Source: Bombyx mori (taxonomy: Eukaryota; Arthropoda; Insecta; Lepidoptera; Bombycidae). From it: a DNA stretch of 64,000 nucleotides. Position 1 is the first letter of the stretch; every line of letters begins with the position of its first letter. The position numbers and the translations under genes were made by a program. Positions 33,001 to 46,100 of this stretch are shown here, piece by piece. Under the pieces are notes generated by a model that saw nothing but the letters and a program-made list of their open reading frames with translations, had not been told where the DNA came from and searched no databases. The stretch lies in the NCBI RefSeq assembly GCF_030269925.1, contig NC_085124.1, forward strand, positions 13,330,001 through 13,394,000, written 5' to 3'.

Positions 33001-34039
33001 ATTATTCATGTATAAATTCTCTTTCTCCTTGAAACGCGAGAGCTCGACATCAATCTTCAAGCTTATAACATCCTCTGTCCGTGTTACATCAGATTTTTGT
33101 AAAGGATAAATAAATTCAGTTTGTATTAAAATAAAGTTTGTTTTAAAACTACAAAACAGCGCACCGCGTAACACGCTGGCATAATCCTCTAAGTTACTAG
33201 GTTATGAAAAAAAAATAGTTAGTTAAATACAGAACTTAGTAGTGGTAAATGACAGTCCGCACTGTTAGACGCCGCCATCTTTCTTCGAGTTAGTAGTTAT
33301 TCCTCTTTAAAGGATTACACTTGTTTTGTTAGTTTTTTACGTCCACCGAGTGACTCCGTGGTGCAGTAATCAGCGTCCCTGACTAATGCGCCGAGGTTCG
33401 AGCAAACATTCATGTGGTGAACAAGTTTGTTTGTTCACGTATGTCAGACTTTGGTACCCTTAACACAGGGAATCCTAATTTGGGGCCGGATGACCCTGGT
33501 TTATTTGCTTCCAGTTATTATTTTGATACAATACAGGATCTCGCGGACGATCTCCAACACGATGGACCGACCTCATAAAATCTGTGACTTGCTGCAACAT
33601 AAATGATTGCTCTCACTCTGCGAAACATCGAGCCACATGGCGTCGCATCGCGAGAGCATCGGTATCGCAGGATTCGACTGATGCATGCCCACGACTACTC
33701 TGTTGGGTGTATATGACTAGGAACAATACAGGAAATATTCGTCTTTATTACTCAGGTGGAGTGGCGGCGTCAAAAATGAACACCGTGCGGACTGTGAAGT
33801 TGTTTACCTTGAAAATTGAAAGAATATTTTTTTCTTACCTAAGCTGAGAGCATTGAGAGGCTATTTCAGCGTAACCTTAACTAGTAGGTAAGCACACGGC
33901 GCTCAAACCTTACGACGTTGCTAACATGAACCCTAGCAAGAACCGTGCCTCGCAGAATCTACCACCGGATCGGAAACGCGACCAATTGACGCCCACATAT
34001 ACACACGCTCACACACGCACACACACACACACACACACA

Positions 34040-34110
<71 letters not shown>

Positions 34111-37100
34111 ATACACACACGCACACACACGCATAATGACCTTAAATGATAACACCTAATGATCTCTCAATACTAGTCCTTAGCATCTGTTCACGACTTA
34201 ACCTTTTTTTTTTTTTTTTTTTTTTTTTCGGGCCGGGGGCCGAACCTCCTACGAGGTCCCCGCGCCTAGGGGGCGCGCGGGGTATGTGAGACTCAACGAT
34301 CTGCAGGTGTTGAGAGCAGATCGCGGGCCCAAGGATTTTAGGGCCCACCCACTAAACGACTCCCCTGCACTCTTACACCCGACGTCCGATCTCCGTCCGG
34401 GGTCAGAACCCGTTCAGAGTAGGGGGGTTCCCGCGGTCAACACTACAACCAGACACGCGGCGCCACCCCGAGGACGCCCGACCGACGGGTCGTCGAGGCG
34501 ATAGTCGACGACCAACGACGTCGGTCTCCGCGGTACGGCGGCCCTACCAGGCCGCCCGGGCGGTGCCGCTGGTGTTCCAGGATACCCCGCTGGGCCAGAA
34601 CCAGCCTGCCGGGTCGGAACGCGATACACCGCCGACCGGGTTGCTCTTCAACAGTATGTTCGGCGACGACAGCGACGACGAAAATGCGGACCGCATCGCA
34701 GTCCGCAGCCGCCGACGCGCCGTCCCGTCCTCCTGGTGCCAGCGCGCTAGAGTGACGGTAGCGTGCGGCGCAGCCTCAACCCCCTTAGGTCGCCCCGTGA
34801 CCATCACCGGGAGGAGACTGCCTCCTCATAGGGGCTGGAGCTGGACAAACGCCCTCCTCCGAACCCCGGCTCGACGGCGGCGGCACGGCGCCGAGAGGGA
34901 AGAAGAGCTCTCCCTCTCCCGTTCCGCCGCCTCCTTCTGCGAGATGGTGGACTCGCAGAAGTCGAGCATCGCCTGCCAGGACTCGTCGCTGCCGAGCATC
35001 GTAGCCACGACGGTCGGAAGCGACAAGTCCGGTCCTATTTTTGCAACGAGGACGCGGCGCTGCTCCGCGAAAGCGGTGCAGTACGCGAGCGTGTGCTCCG
35101 CCGTGTCCTCGTTGCAGCCACTGCAGTGGTGGCACTTCGGCGTCGGCTCCCTCCGGGCGACGAGGTGCAGGTAGCGACCGAAACAGCCGTGTCCCGTGAG
35201 CACCTGCGTCGCTCGGAAGGTGAGACGTCCTCGGTCGCGATTCACCCAGTCCGAGAGGACCGGGCGGATCGCCTCGACAGTCCGTCGCCCGTAGGCGGGG
35301 TCCGCCAGGCGGCGAGACCACGCCTCGAGCACGGCACGCCGAGATTGAAGTTTCCGCGCTCGAACTTCCGCCGCGCCGGGACGCGGCTCCCCCCTGGAGC
35401 GGAGATCGCATCGCCACGCGTAATCCGCAGCGAGCGCCTCCGCTTCTAGGTCCCAGGGAGGCGTCCCAGCTAGCACGCACGCCGCCTCAAACGAGACGGT
35501 GCGGTATCCACGAACCGCCCTGACCGCAATCGCGCGCTGCGGACGTCGCAACGCCGCAACGTTGTCACGGGTCAGGGCGTGGCACCACACGGGAGCCCCG
35601 TACAGTGCCATCGACCGCACCACCCCCGTGTAGAGGCGGCGCACTACCACGTCAGGCCCCCCGACGTTCGGCAACAGCCGACTCAGCGAGCCGGCAGCCG
35701 CCATCAGTCGGGGACCTAATCTTTCAAAGTGAGCGCGGAAGCTCCAACGACCGTCCAGTACGAGACCGAGGTACCGCAACCCGGTTGCCTCGATCTCGAC
35801 GCGAACGCCTCCGATCACGAGGTGGGCCCCCTGAGGCGGCGCTCTCCGGGCCCCGTGAAACAACAGGGCCTGGGATTTATCAAGCGCCACCTCCAGACCC
35901 AACCGTCGGATCCTGCCGATGACGAAGGCCACCCCCGCGCAGGAAAGACGAGCAGACTCGCGCAAATCCTTCCCCCGGGCCACGACCAAAGTGTCGTCCG
36001 CGTAGCAAACTATGCTTAGACCCGGGAGAGGAGCGCTAAGGGCGCTCCGCAGGACCCAATCATAGCCGATGTTCCACAAGAGAGGGCCAAGGACCGACCC
36101 CTGTGGAACACCGCGCTCAACGGGGAAGCGGAGCACCGTCCCACCGTGCCCGGTGCACACGACCGACCTATCCTCGAGGTAGGACCCGATCAGCCGACGG
36201 AGATACGCAGGGACGCCATGATACTGCAGCGCCCCCGCGATTACCGACCAGGGCAGGGTGTTGAACGCATTGGCGATGTCCAGGGACACCGCCAGTGTAA
36301 CCCCACCCCGGCCGACAGCCTCATCAGAGAGGGCGCGCACACGCATCACCGCGTCGATGGTCGAGCGGCCCTCCCTGAATCCGAACTGCTCCGCTGACAG
36401 ATCAGGACCCACTCCCGTCAGGTGCTGGACGATGCGGGCGGCCACCACCCGCTCGAGCAGTTTTCCCGCTTCGTCCAGCAACACGATGGGACGATACCCC
36501 GCAGGTGAGTCCGCAGGGCGTCCCTCCTTCCTTAGCAGAACAAGTCTGCCCGTCTTCCACTGCTTTGGAAACCGCCCCGACTCGAGGCAGGCTTCAAAGA
36601 GCCGCACGAGCCGGTCCCCAAGGGCACCGAAGGCCAAATCCCAAACCCGACCGTGAACACCGTCAGGGCCGGGGGCCGCGTCTTTCCTCCGCATCCTCGA
36701 CACGGCCGCACGAATCTCCTGCTCCGATATGCTCGGAGGAACCACCTCAGCAGGGGCATCACCGCTCACGTCAAGGCGTGGCGGCACGCCCATGAAGGGG
36801 GGCTCAAAGTCTCTCTCCATCCGCGGGAATAGCCCGGAGACAATATCCCGCAGCTGCTGAGGCTGGAGACGCTCGGTCACCGGGAGCGCCCACGGTCGCA
36901 ATTTCTTGCGTACCGTCTGGTACGGGCGCCCCCAGGGATCCTGATCGAGCGTCTCCAGGAGCGTCTTCATGCTCTGAGACTTGGCCTCGCCGATGGCCCG
37001 CCGCAGAACCTCCTGCTTTTCACGGCAGTCGGCATGTAAGCGGGCCGCCACCTCCGCGAAATCCATACCGCGAAGACGGCGACGGCGGTGGCGGGCGCTT

Positions 37101-40100
37101 CGGCGGCGTGCCCGCACGCACTCCTCTCTGAGGAGTGCGATCTCGGGCGTCCACCAATACGCACCGCCACGTGGAGCGCGGCCGCTGACCCGGGGCATCG
37201 CAGCATCGCAGACGCGACGCATCGTACCCCGGAACCAATCGGCCTCCGACTCCACGTCCACTAGACGCGCGGGCATCGGCGCCCACGCGGCCACTGTGGC
37301 CGCCTCCACCGCGAGCACCTTATTCAGGCGCTTCAGTGCCCATCGTGGGAATGATCGGGGAGCGCTACGCGGGAGCTCCTCCTCGCCGCGGGCGTCTTCG
37401 GCCGGCGTATTCAACGAAGTGGAAACGGAGAGCTCAAATCGGACAAATCGATGGTCCGAGAGCGTCTCCGCCCCCTCGAGAACACGCCAGCCACGGACAC
37501 GGCGTGCGGCGGACGGAGACGCGAACGACACGTCCACGTGTGATTCCCCGTTCCACCGCACGCAGGTCGCGACCGAACCTCTGTTCAGAAGACAGAGACC
37601 GGTCGCGAAAGCCCACTCCGACAGGAACTCGCCGCGCGAGTCCGTGCGGGGGGAGCCCCACGCTGTACATTTAGCGTTGAGGTCCCCCGCCAGTATCACC
37701 GGGCGAGACTCGAAGCGATGAACCAACGCCTCGAGCCCACCCAGGAACCGTTCGAACTCAGCGAGACTCCTGTTCGGAGAGAAGTACACCCCGATCACGA
37801 CGGTTTCGTTGACCCTAACTACGACGTACCCGGATCCCCTGGCCACCATTCCAAGGGGGGGTAACGCCGCTGACTGTCGCATCACGATCGCCACGGAGCC
37901 ATCAACATCTCCGGCCCAGGAATCCTCCCGGTCGGGAGGTACGAAGTATGGCTCCGCAACGATCGCGATGTCGATGAACCACTCCGCCATGGTGTGGACG
38001 AGGAGATCCTGCGCCCTGGCGGAGTGGTTCACGTTCGCTTGGAGGAAGCGATGGACGTGATCCATTATTGAGGTGTCACGTCCATCGCTCCCTCGTCTTC
38101 CGTCCCACCTTGCGGCCCGACGGCCGCGGTGGGAACTGACTGGCCGGCTGCTTTACACGCAGCCGGCTCTTCCTCTGTTATTTTCTTCTTTTTCCCGCCA
38201 CGCCTCCTCTTTGTGGAGGAGGGGGCGGAAAGACAGGCCGGGCCCCCAGCCCGATGATCGGCCCGCCGCTTCGCCGCGTCGCATAGCACGCAGTGTGGCG
38301 CGGCGGCTGTGCAGGAGACCGCTTTGTGTCCGGGCTGGCCGCAGCGGAAACAAAGCCCGCTGCGGTCCACGGCCGATGGGCACCTGGCGAGGCCGTGCCC
38401 GGTGCCGAAGCACCGGAGGCATCGCCAGGGGCGGGCCTTCTGTAACTGCACGTGGGCCATCACCCAGCCCACGCGCAGCCTCCCTGGTGAGTCGGCGGGC
38501 CGACCTTGTGGAGGCGTAGCCAGGAGCGTGGCCGCCTGCATAGGGCAACGCGCCCACGCAGTGAAGGCTCCAGAGTAAGAGCTTCGCAGCTCTCCCACTC
38601 TGACCTGCGTGAGGGCGCAATTGCCCTGCGATGCAATGGCGGCGGCCACTTCCTCCTTTGTGGCGCATTCATCCAGGCCCGTCACTTTGACTTCTGCCAT
38701 TTTGACGGGCCTGTCTATACGTACCACTTCTGGGTCCGGCAGGATTTCACGGAGCCGGGTTGCTAGCTTGTCCGCGGCCGCACTGGTGTTGGCACCAGGA
38801 CACTCCAGCAACCGGGCCCCGTTGGCGGTGTGCCGGACTCGGAGGCCACCCTCCACGCCCATGGCATCCACGTCGACGCTAGCGCGCGCCCGGGCCATCA
38901 CCTCCCCATAGGTGAGGCCCTTTTCCTTGGCAGCCGGCAGCAGCTCCAATACGACAGCCGCCGACCGCGGGGCGCGCGGTTTTCTTGCCTTGCGCCCTCC
39001 CTTTCTTTTCCCTTCAGTTGCTGCTCGACCCACTACCTGGGGAGCATTGACTGTCGGAACGGGACGGGGGTTAGGTACGTCTTGCGCCCTCCTTCGACCC
39101 CGCTTCACTACCGTCGTCCAGGCTGCGTCCATGTTGGACGGGGCGGGAGGCAATGGACGGGGCTGGGGGTGTTGCGCTGGCTGGGCGGCATTCACACACC
39201 CCTTTGGATTGTTGCGGCTTCTGCCAGGCCCCGCCTTCGCAGGCTGGGGCGGGGCAGAAGCAGCAGCCTGAGGCCTCTCAGGTTGGGCGGGTGTTCGTCG
39301 CCCAGCAGTCTTGGACCGTGTAGTCAGTTTGGCCGCAGTGGCGTTCGCGGGCGCCGGTGCAGCCGCGGTCTTAGGCGTTAGTGATGCTTGCGCTGGCCGC
39401 TCGTGTGCCAGCGGTGGCCTCGCGCGCACTACTGTAGAGGTGCGAGCCTCAAGAATGGCTAGGCGTCTCTTGAGGTCTTCGATCTCCTTATCTTTTTCCG
39501 CCACTATGGCCTCTTGCACTTGGGATGGTGGTGGTGGGGAAACTGAACTGCCCCGCTGTCTCCTTACACCATCAATGGCCACACGCATGGCGGCCATCTC
39601 CTCCCGCAACTTTACACTTTCCGCCCGAAGCTCTGCATTCTCACTCTGAACGCAGGCGTACAAAGCCTGTAGACTCTCCAGCTGCGACCGCAGGCCAGCT
39701 GTTTCCTCCGTGGCAGTGCGCTGGAGAAATGCCTCTAAGAGTCTACCCATGGCAGTGACCACGCAATTCAGGGCATGCACGTACGTGCCCTTTAAGGAGC
39801 CTGATTTGCTCGCCACCTTGGAGACAATATCCAGAGAGGTTTCGAAAGTTTTGTGGAGGTCAGTGGGTTCAGTCTCCATAAGGGAGCGGCACAACCGCTC
39901 AACCTCTCCCTCCCTGATTCGTTCGGCCTTCCCACAACGGGTTCTCCCGCCTCGCAGCGAGCCGGCTGCCAATCCGCCGCAGGTTATCCGAACATCCTGT
40001 TCTTTGGCAGACGACGCCGCAATAGTCGCCGTTCTTTCCTCGACCGCCAAAAACTTGGCGGGCGCGGGTTCAATTTCCGAGGAGTCGGAGGGAGCGGAAG

Positions 40101-43100
40101 TCACCGGTCTCTTGACCGTCTTCCGCTTCCTCCGAGTTTTCGCATCAGCGTTGGCTCTGCTGGCGAACCGTCCGGTAGTATTCCGAAGCAAAAGCGGCGA
40201 CTCTCGACCACTCGACGCGTAGCCCCTCGCAGAGCTTCGCGTCGAGCGCAGTGAGAGTGCACTGTCGCAACGCTCAGGATGCACGAATAGATCTTTTTCG
40301 CGGCTCGTGCTGCCGCCTCCTTCCTCTAGGCAATTGTTGCCCCCCCCAGAATACGAGGGGCAGCGTGCCTCCGATTGCTCGGAGGCACGGAGGGATTCTC
40401 CTCCCGCTGAGCGGGAGGTACCCTCCTGGGGTAATACTGTTTCACAATTGTCCATATTCATTTTTTTTCCTTTCTTATTTAACCAGGGGTGAGGTCCCCT
40501 GGGATCAGGTGATGCCCTCGGGACTGGACTCCCTCCAGCCATTCATCCCTTCACCGGGCATCGGAGCTTGGGATTGGGGTATTTTTTATAGAGGTTTACG
40601 TCCTCGCGACCCCGTGCCTTGCGGCAGCGGCCACCGCCCCCCACTCAGTGAGGATTACGGGTTGGTCGGCAGCCCACCGGGTGCACAGGGCAACTCGGCA
40701 GACCACCGCCCCACGCTCGAAACGAGCAACCACGAAGCCACGCCGGCGAACCGGTACCCCCCATATCTGGGGGGCGTTCCCCTGTAGCCGAAGCCGGGGA
40801 CATAGCAACCAGCGGTCAGCAGCTGCGAAAATGCAGCGCTGACTCACTTCCACGACTACGGGGCACAGGGTGCCACCGCTCACGGCAGGCCGGCGAACCA
40901 GTGCCGTCGGAAGCTGCGATCTCCAGAAGGAGCACTCTTCACTTAGTGAAGAGTGTGGAGAGCGCAGTCCTTCCGCTCCTCCTAGTGCTGATTTTGGTCC
41001 GCGTCATCCGATCTCTTTCGTTGCAAAGCCTATCTAAGCTATCCTAAGCCTAACCCTAAACCTAGGACCTTAACCTACATCTAAACCTAACCCTATACCT
41101 AGGACCTTAACCTACATCTAACCTAACCCTATACCTAGGACCTTAATCTACATCTAAACCTAACCCTAAACCTAGGACCTAAACCTAAGAATCCTTGCAA
41201 CGAAAAAGATCGGACGATACCTCTGGGAATGTCGCCCAGAGGATCCCGTTATCCGCCACCTACGGACGCGCCACGGTGGAAGTCCAGCCAAACTCCCCCA
41301 CAGACGGAGCCCCCGGCCACGCAGAGTGCGCACCGGGGGGCCCGCCCAGGTCCCGGGTTCACGACTTAACCTAACCTAATCTATCTTAAGAAGGAGGGAG
41401 CCTGGAGATCAGTAATACAGGTCTTTGAGCCTAGTGCAGACTTCAGCTCTTTCAAAGGCTTACAAAATAAATTATAAGGTTAAATTCCATTTGTATTTGT
41501 ACTATACTTTTAAGAGAGAAATAAATAAATTATTATTATTATTTATTTATATTTATTTAAAATCTTATTAATTACATAATATTTTTTAAAAAATATATTA
41601 AAAATACAATTTTTAAAAAACACTATATAAAAATAGATTGCCGCTGATGGCGGTGTCTACGACACAAGCCACCAGTGGTTAGGACTCCAGAGTGAGAAAC
41701 CTCCTCACAATGCGTGCAGTATCGAGGATAACTGCTTTCTGTATTAGGCCCTTAACCCAGCTGGATAACGAAAGTTTCTTAAGATGTTGATCGAAACTTT
41801 TCGCTATCAAGCCGTGTACCGATACAACTATTGGAACAATGATGGTTGAATCAACATGCCACATGGCGGTAGTCTCGTGGGCCAGGTCTAAATATTTTAT
41901 TAATTTGTCCTTTTCTGCCTTCACGAGGTTCTCGTCATGAGGAATGGTGACATCAACCAACACTGCTCGACGCGCAGATCGATCTATTATCACAATATCA
42001 GGTTTATTGGCAACAATATACCTATCCGTGATAATAGATCGGTCCCAGTAGAGCGTAACATGACCATTATCAAGAACTGGTTGAGGTTGGTATTGGTAAT
42101 AAGGTACAGCAGAATCAAGAAAACCATATTTCAGAGCAAGTTGTTGATGGATAATCCTAGCCACTTGGTTATGTCTATGCAAGTACTCGCCGTTAGCAAA
42201 CCGAGAACAGCCAGAAACAATATGTCTAATAGACTCTCCCGGACGGTGGCATGCCCGACAAATGTCGACCGTCCCATCCTTTAGTATATATTTCCGGTAG
42301 TTGTTCGTCATGATAACTTCGTCCATAATTGCAAAGATAAAACCTTCAGTTTCCCCAAAGAGGTTACTGAATCTTAACCAGGCCACGGAAGCTAATTGGT
42401 CTACATCAGGCCCTGTGAGAGCCCGGTAGAACCTACCGTGTAACTCCTTGCTCCTCCATACGGTTATGCGATCTGAAATACCCTCTACCTTCAGCCTCTT
42501 CCAATTCCCGTTAGCTAAGGATAGCGGAGTTAGCCCCTTATCGACTGCAACGACATCCCGATACATATTCACGTTCATCTTAAGGAAATATTCCCTAAGG
42601 TTGTATATCTCTCGGTTATGTAGATCCTTGGCATTCAAAATACCACGACCCCCACATTTCCGAGGAATATACAACCTCATTACAGACGAACGTGGATGAT
42701 GCATTCTGTATGCCGTTAACAATCGCCTGACTTTTCTGTCCAGTACGTCCAGCTCTGATTGCGTCCACCTTAGTATGCCAAAGGAATATGTTAACATAGG
42801 CATGACCCAACCATTAAACGCTCGGATTTTGTTTCCGCCTGATAAATGGCTTTTTAAGACCTTTATAAGACGACCAAAAAACCGATCTCTAAACGATTGT
42901 TTCATATCTGCGTCAACAATATTCAGCACTTCAAACATACCAAGGTACTTGTAAGTTTCCGATTCACAAAGAGACTTGAGGACCACACTATGGTTAAGTA
43001 GTAAGCAATCTGAGCTTACAACTTTACCTCTCTGTACATCTATGAACGCACATTTATCAACACCAAATTCCATCCCAATGGCTTTACTAAAACTGTCGGT

Positions 43101-46100
43101 TATTTTTAGTAAACTCATTAAGTCTGGTTTTTTGGAAGCAAATAATTTGAGATCATCCATGAACAAGAGATGTGATATAGCCTCAGCTCCTCTGCGAAGT
43201 CGGTAGCCTAGCGTTGAATCTTTAAGTAATGTACTTAAAGGATTAAGCGCCAAACAAAACCACAAAGGACTCAGACTGTCGCCCTGAAAGATACCCCGCT
43301 TAATCCTTATTAAATTCGGGGCAGCAGAAGAAGTCATCTGACCTGGTTGACTAAGAAACGTAGACCATTGACCCATGCATGAGCTAAGAAAGGAGCATAG
43401 TATGGGATTTATTTTATATAGCTCTAAAACTCTCATTAGCCATGTATGAGGCACAGAGTCATACGCTTTCTTATAATCAATCCAAGCCATATGAACGTTC
43501 CTCTTACCCCGCCGAACTTGTTGAGTAATGGTCATGTCAATGAGTAGCAAATCTTTTGTACCTCGAGACCCAGCCTTACATCCATTCTGATTAGGTGATA
43601 AAATGTTATTATTAAAAATGTGGTTTTGAATTTTGATTCTCAAAATGGATGTAAGTAGCTTATAGATGGTAGGTAAGCATGTAATTGGTCTGTAATTCTT
43701 GGGATCCGAGGTATTGCCAGATTTGTAAATCAAATAAGTGATACCAGATGTCATGAAATCTGGGAGTGATCCCATCTCAAGGGCCTGTTGGAATTGAGCT
43801 GCCAGGCGTTCATGTGAACTTCGGATCCACTTGATCCAGTAACTGTGTAGTCCGTCCGGTCCCGGACTTTTCCAATTTGGCATCGAACGTACTGCACGAG
43901 AAACATCAATGGCGGATATTGTTATTGGATCCATCTCTTTATACGATTCACATTCCCGCCTGACAGTTTGTATCCATTCCCCTTCAGAGTGACCAATGGG
44001 TATCGACCAAATATTTTTCCAAAATGTTGACATGTCCTCTTCATTGACATTGTATGGCTCATTGGTCACTTGGGATTGAGACGACTCCCAGTTTCTGTAT
44101 ACACTTCTTTGATCTCTTTGGAAAACTCTATTCAAATGGTATCGCTCAGATCTTAGACGATACCGACGAATACGGCTTGCCCAAGCATAAACTTTTTGCT
44201 TCCAGAAGTCTATGCGCTCAATAATACAGGTCATGTATTCGTTTGAGCTTATTCCAGTTCCGGCAAAAGCCTGATCGACGAAACACATAACCCGTGGACG
44301 AGTATTTCCTTTCTGGAAGCACATAAGCTTTGCTATAAGAATCCTGGCCCTATCAATTCGCTTCTCAATTCTGCACTGCCATTGTGGTTTAGTAGGGGGT
44401 CGATAGGCTGTCTGGGTTAAATTTGGAGACTTAACCTCAGCTACACGACAAACCGCTACCGCACCGCAGTACAGAAGTGAGTGCGTATCAATTAGATCCG
44501 TACTTGATTCTAAATAGGGTTTTAGAATAGAGTCCAGGGCCCCTACAAGCGAAACATTACGTCTATGCATAGGCAAACGTGGTAATCGTGGTCTAGAGCA
44601 GGCGGAGACTAACCTATATTCTTGAATAGAATCCTCCAAAGCACTACTCAAACGCTCATAGTCCTGGTTACTTGCACAAACCTGTTCTTGAATTTCCTCA
44701 TCGTGTTGTATTATTGGGGCGACGGTGTCAGTTACCACTTGGTTTTCTTGTGGTTCGATGGGAACAGGTAGCGCTTCGTAGCGTAGTCGATCAAGAAGAG
44801 ACTGGTCCAACAGCCTAAGCCGCTGGATAGCCCTCACCTGATCTGACAGTCGTTGTGTCGAAACATTCACGGTCGGGCACAATGTCTGAAACACAGAAAA
44901 CATTTTTGAGCGATACGCAGAAAGGTTGGTTTCTCCCTCCGTAGCCTCATAGTACGCTCGCATGACATTCATATTTATATTTTCGTTCCAACGCATGCGA
45001 GAGCGCACTACACCACTGGTAGCGGGGACCGTAGACGGGGCATTTCGCCTCGTTGATCCCAAGCGTGCCAATGGTGGGCGGCCCCGGCGCACAGGTCTTG
45101 GCGGCGCAGGGGACGGCTGTGTTTCGTCGCTGGATAAATTTTCAATTCTCGTCGGACTTGGAGAGCCATCCGACGAACACGACGGAATACATGGTGATGT
45201 TCTTCGTGCGCCACAGGTCACCTGTCTACACTGTCGACTTGGATTTTTCCTTAATGCAGTTGTCGTCGACATGGACGTGTCACATTGCAGTTTTCTTTAA
45301 ATTCTTTATTTTCGTTTTTGCATCCAACTTTACACTTTCTCTTTTTGTTTTTATCATTTTTAAAATTTAATTATTTGTATTTTTTCTATAAATATTTGTA
45401 AAAATTTAGGTAAAATTAAATAAATTTGAATTTTGCAATTTTTGACACGTCTGTTGTTGTAGACGGTTTCCATGGTTATTATGGAAATTATTATGTTATT
45501 ATTATTATTATTATATTGAGAAGGTCCGGCGAGAAACTCAGTGGACTGTGTTTGAGGGGAAGAAAGAAACTCATGATAGCCTTTCATTACGTTATAGCCA
45601 TTGCCACGATCTCATTTAATAAATAATATATTTCCGATTGTTCGTCACATGTCAATTTGACCAAAGCTTCCTGGATGTATGACGTCATATATGTCGTTCT
45701 GAATCATAATTTTATAAGGAAACTTGTCATATCCCTAGAAAATGTTGTGAGCATTTCCATTGTCCGTGTACTGAGTCGATAGCTATACCTTATCTTCAGC
45801 CTATAGCAGGCTAAATGTTTAATCTTATCACTTATCAGAAGTTTGACCGACTTGGCGTGTTTATGGCTCGTGAAATACAAACTCATATTTTTATTTTATT
45901 ATGTAAATTGATGTTTTTTTTTGTTTAAGTAAGTGGACGAACAAGCTCACGGCCTTCCTTGTGTTAAGTGGTTACCGGAGCCCATAGACATCTACAACGT
46001 AAATGCCTCCACCCATATGAGTTCTAAAGTCTCCGTTTTTACAGTATAACGGCTGCCCCGCCCTTCAAACTGAAACGCGTTGATGCTTCAGTGTAGAAAT

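Larger units (their letters stand above)
34205..41356 (-). mobile_element. Complete R1-clade LINE (SART/TRAS-like), 7.15 kb
   Basis: Sense is the minus strand, the same as the tetraspanin gene in whose first intron it lies. 5' UTR 41356-40543 (814 bp), ORF1 40542-38065, ORF2 38065-34826, 3' UTR 34825-34229, poly(A) 34228-34205. A perfect 16-bp TSD bounds it. Both ORFs are intact and overlap as TAATG, the stop-start arrangement reported for Bombyx SART1. The element is far more GC-rich than the intron. Its immediate 5' flank reads TTAGGTTAGGTT on the sense strand. I assign the R1 clade from the endonuclease, RT and CCHC C-terminus. Exact family identity (SART, TRAS or another R1 lineage) cannot be settled by eye. 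Confidence 0.93.

Noticed and set aside
33926..34159. Open frames of His-Thr or Cys-Val repeats on both strands
   Set aside because: Translation of the (CA)n microsatellite.
34826..40542. Many long antisense and shifted frames of 80-250 codons
   Set aside because: GC-rich LINE coding DNA has few stops in other frames; the sense ORFs explain the region. The same holds at 11.9-16.4 kb and 50.6-51.9 kb.
41030..41195. CCTAA-rich tract that could be read as a chromosome end
   Set aside because: Repeats are degenerate, only ~165 bp, bounded by inverted repeats and lie inside a LINE leader with host introns on both sides; it is interstitial.
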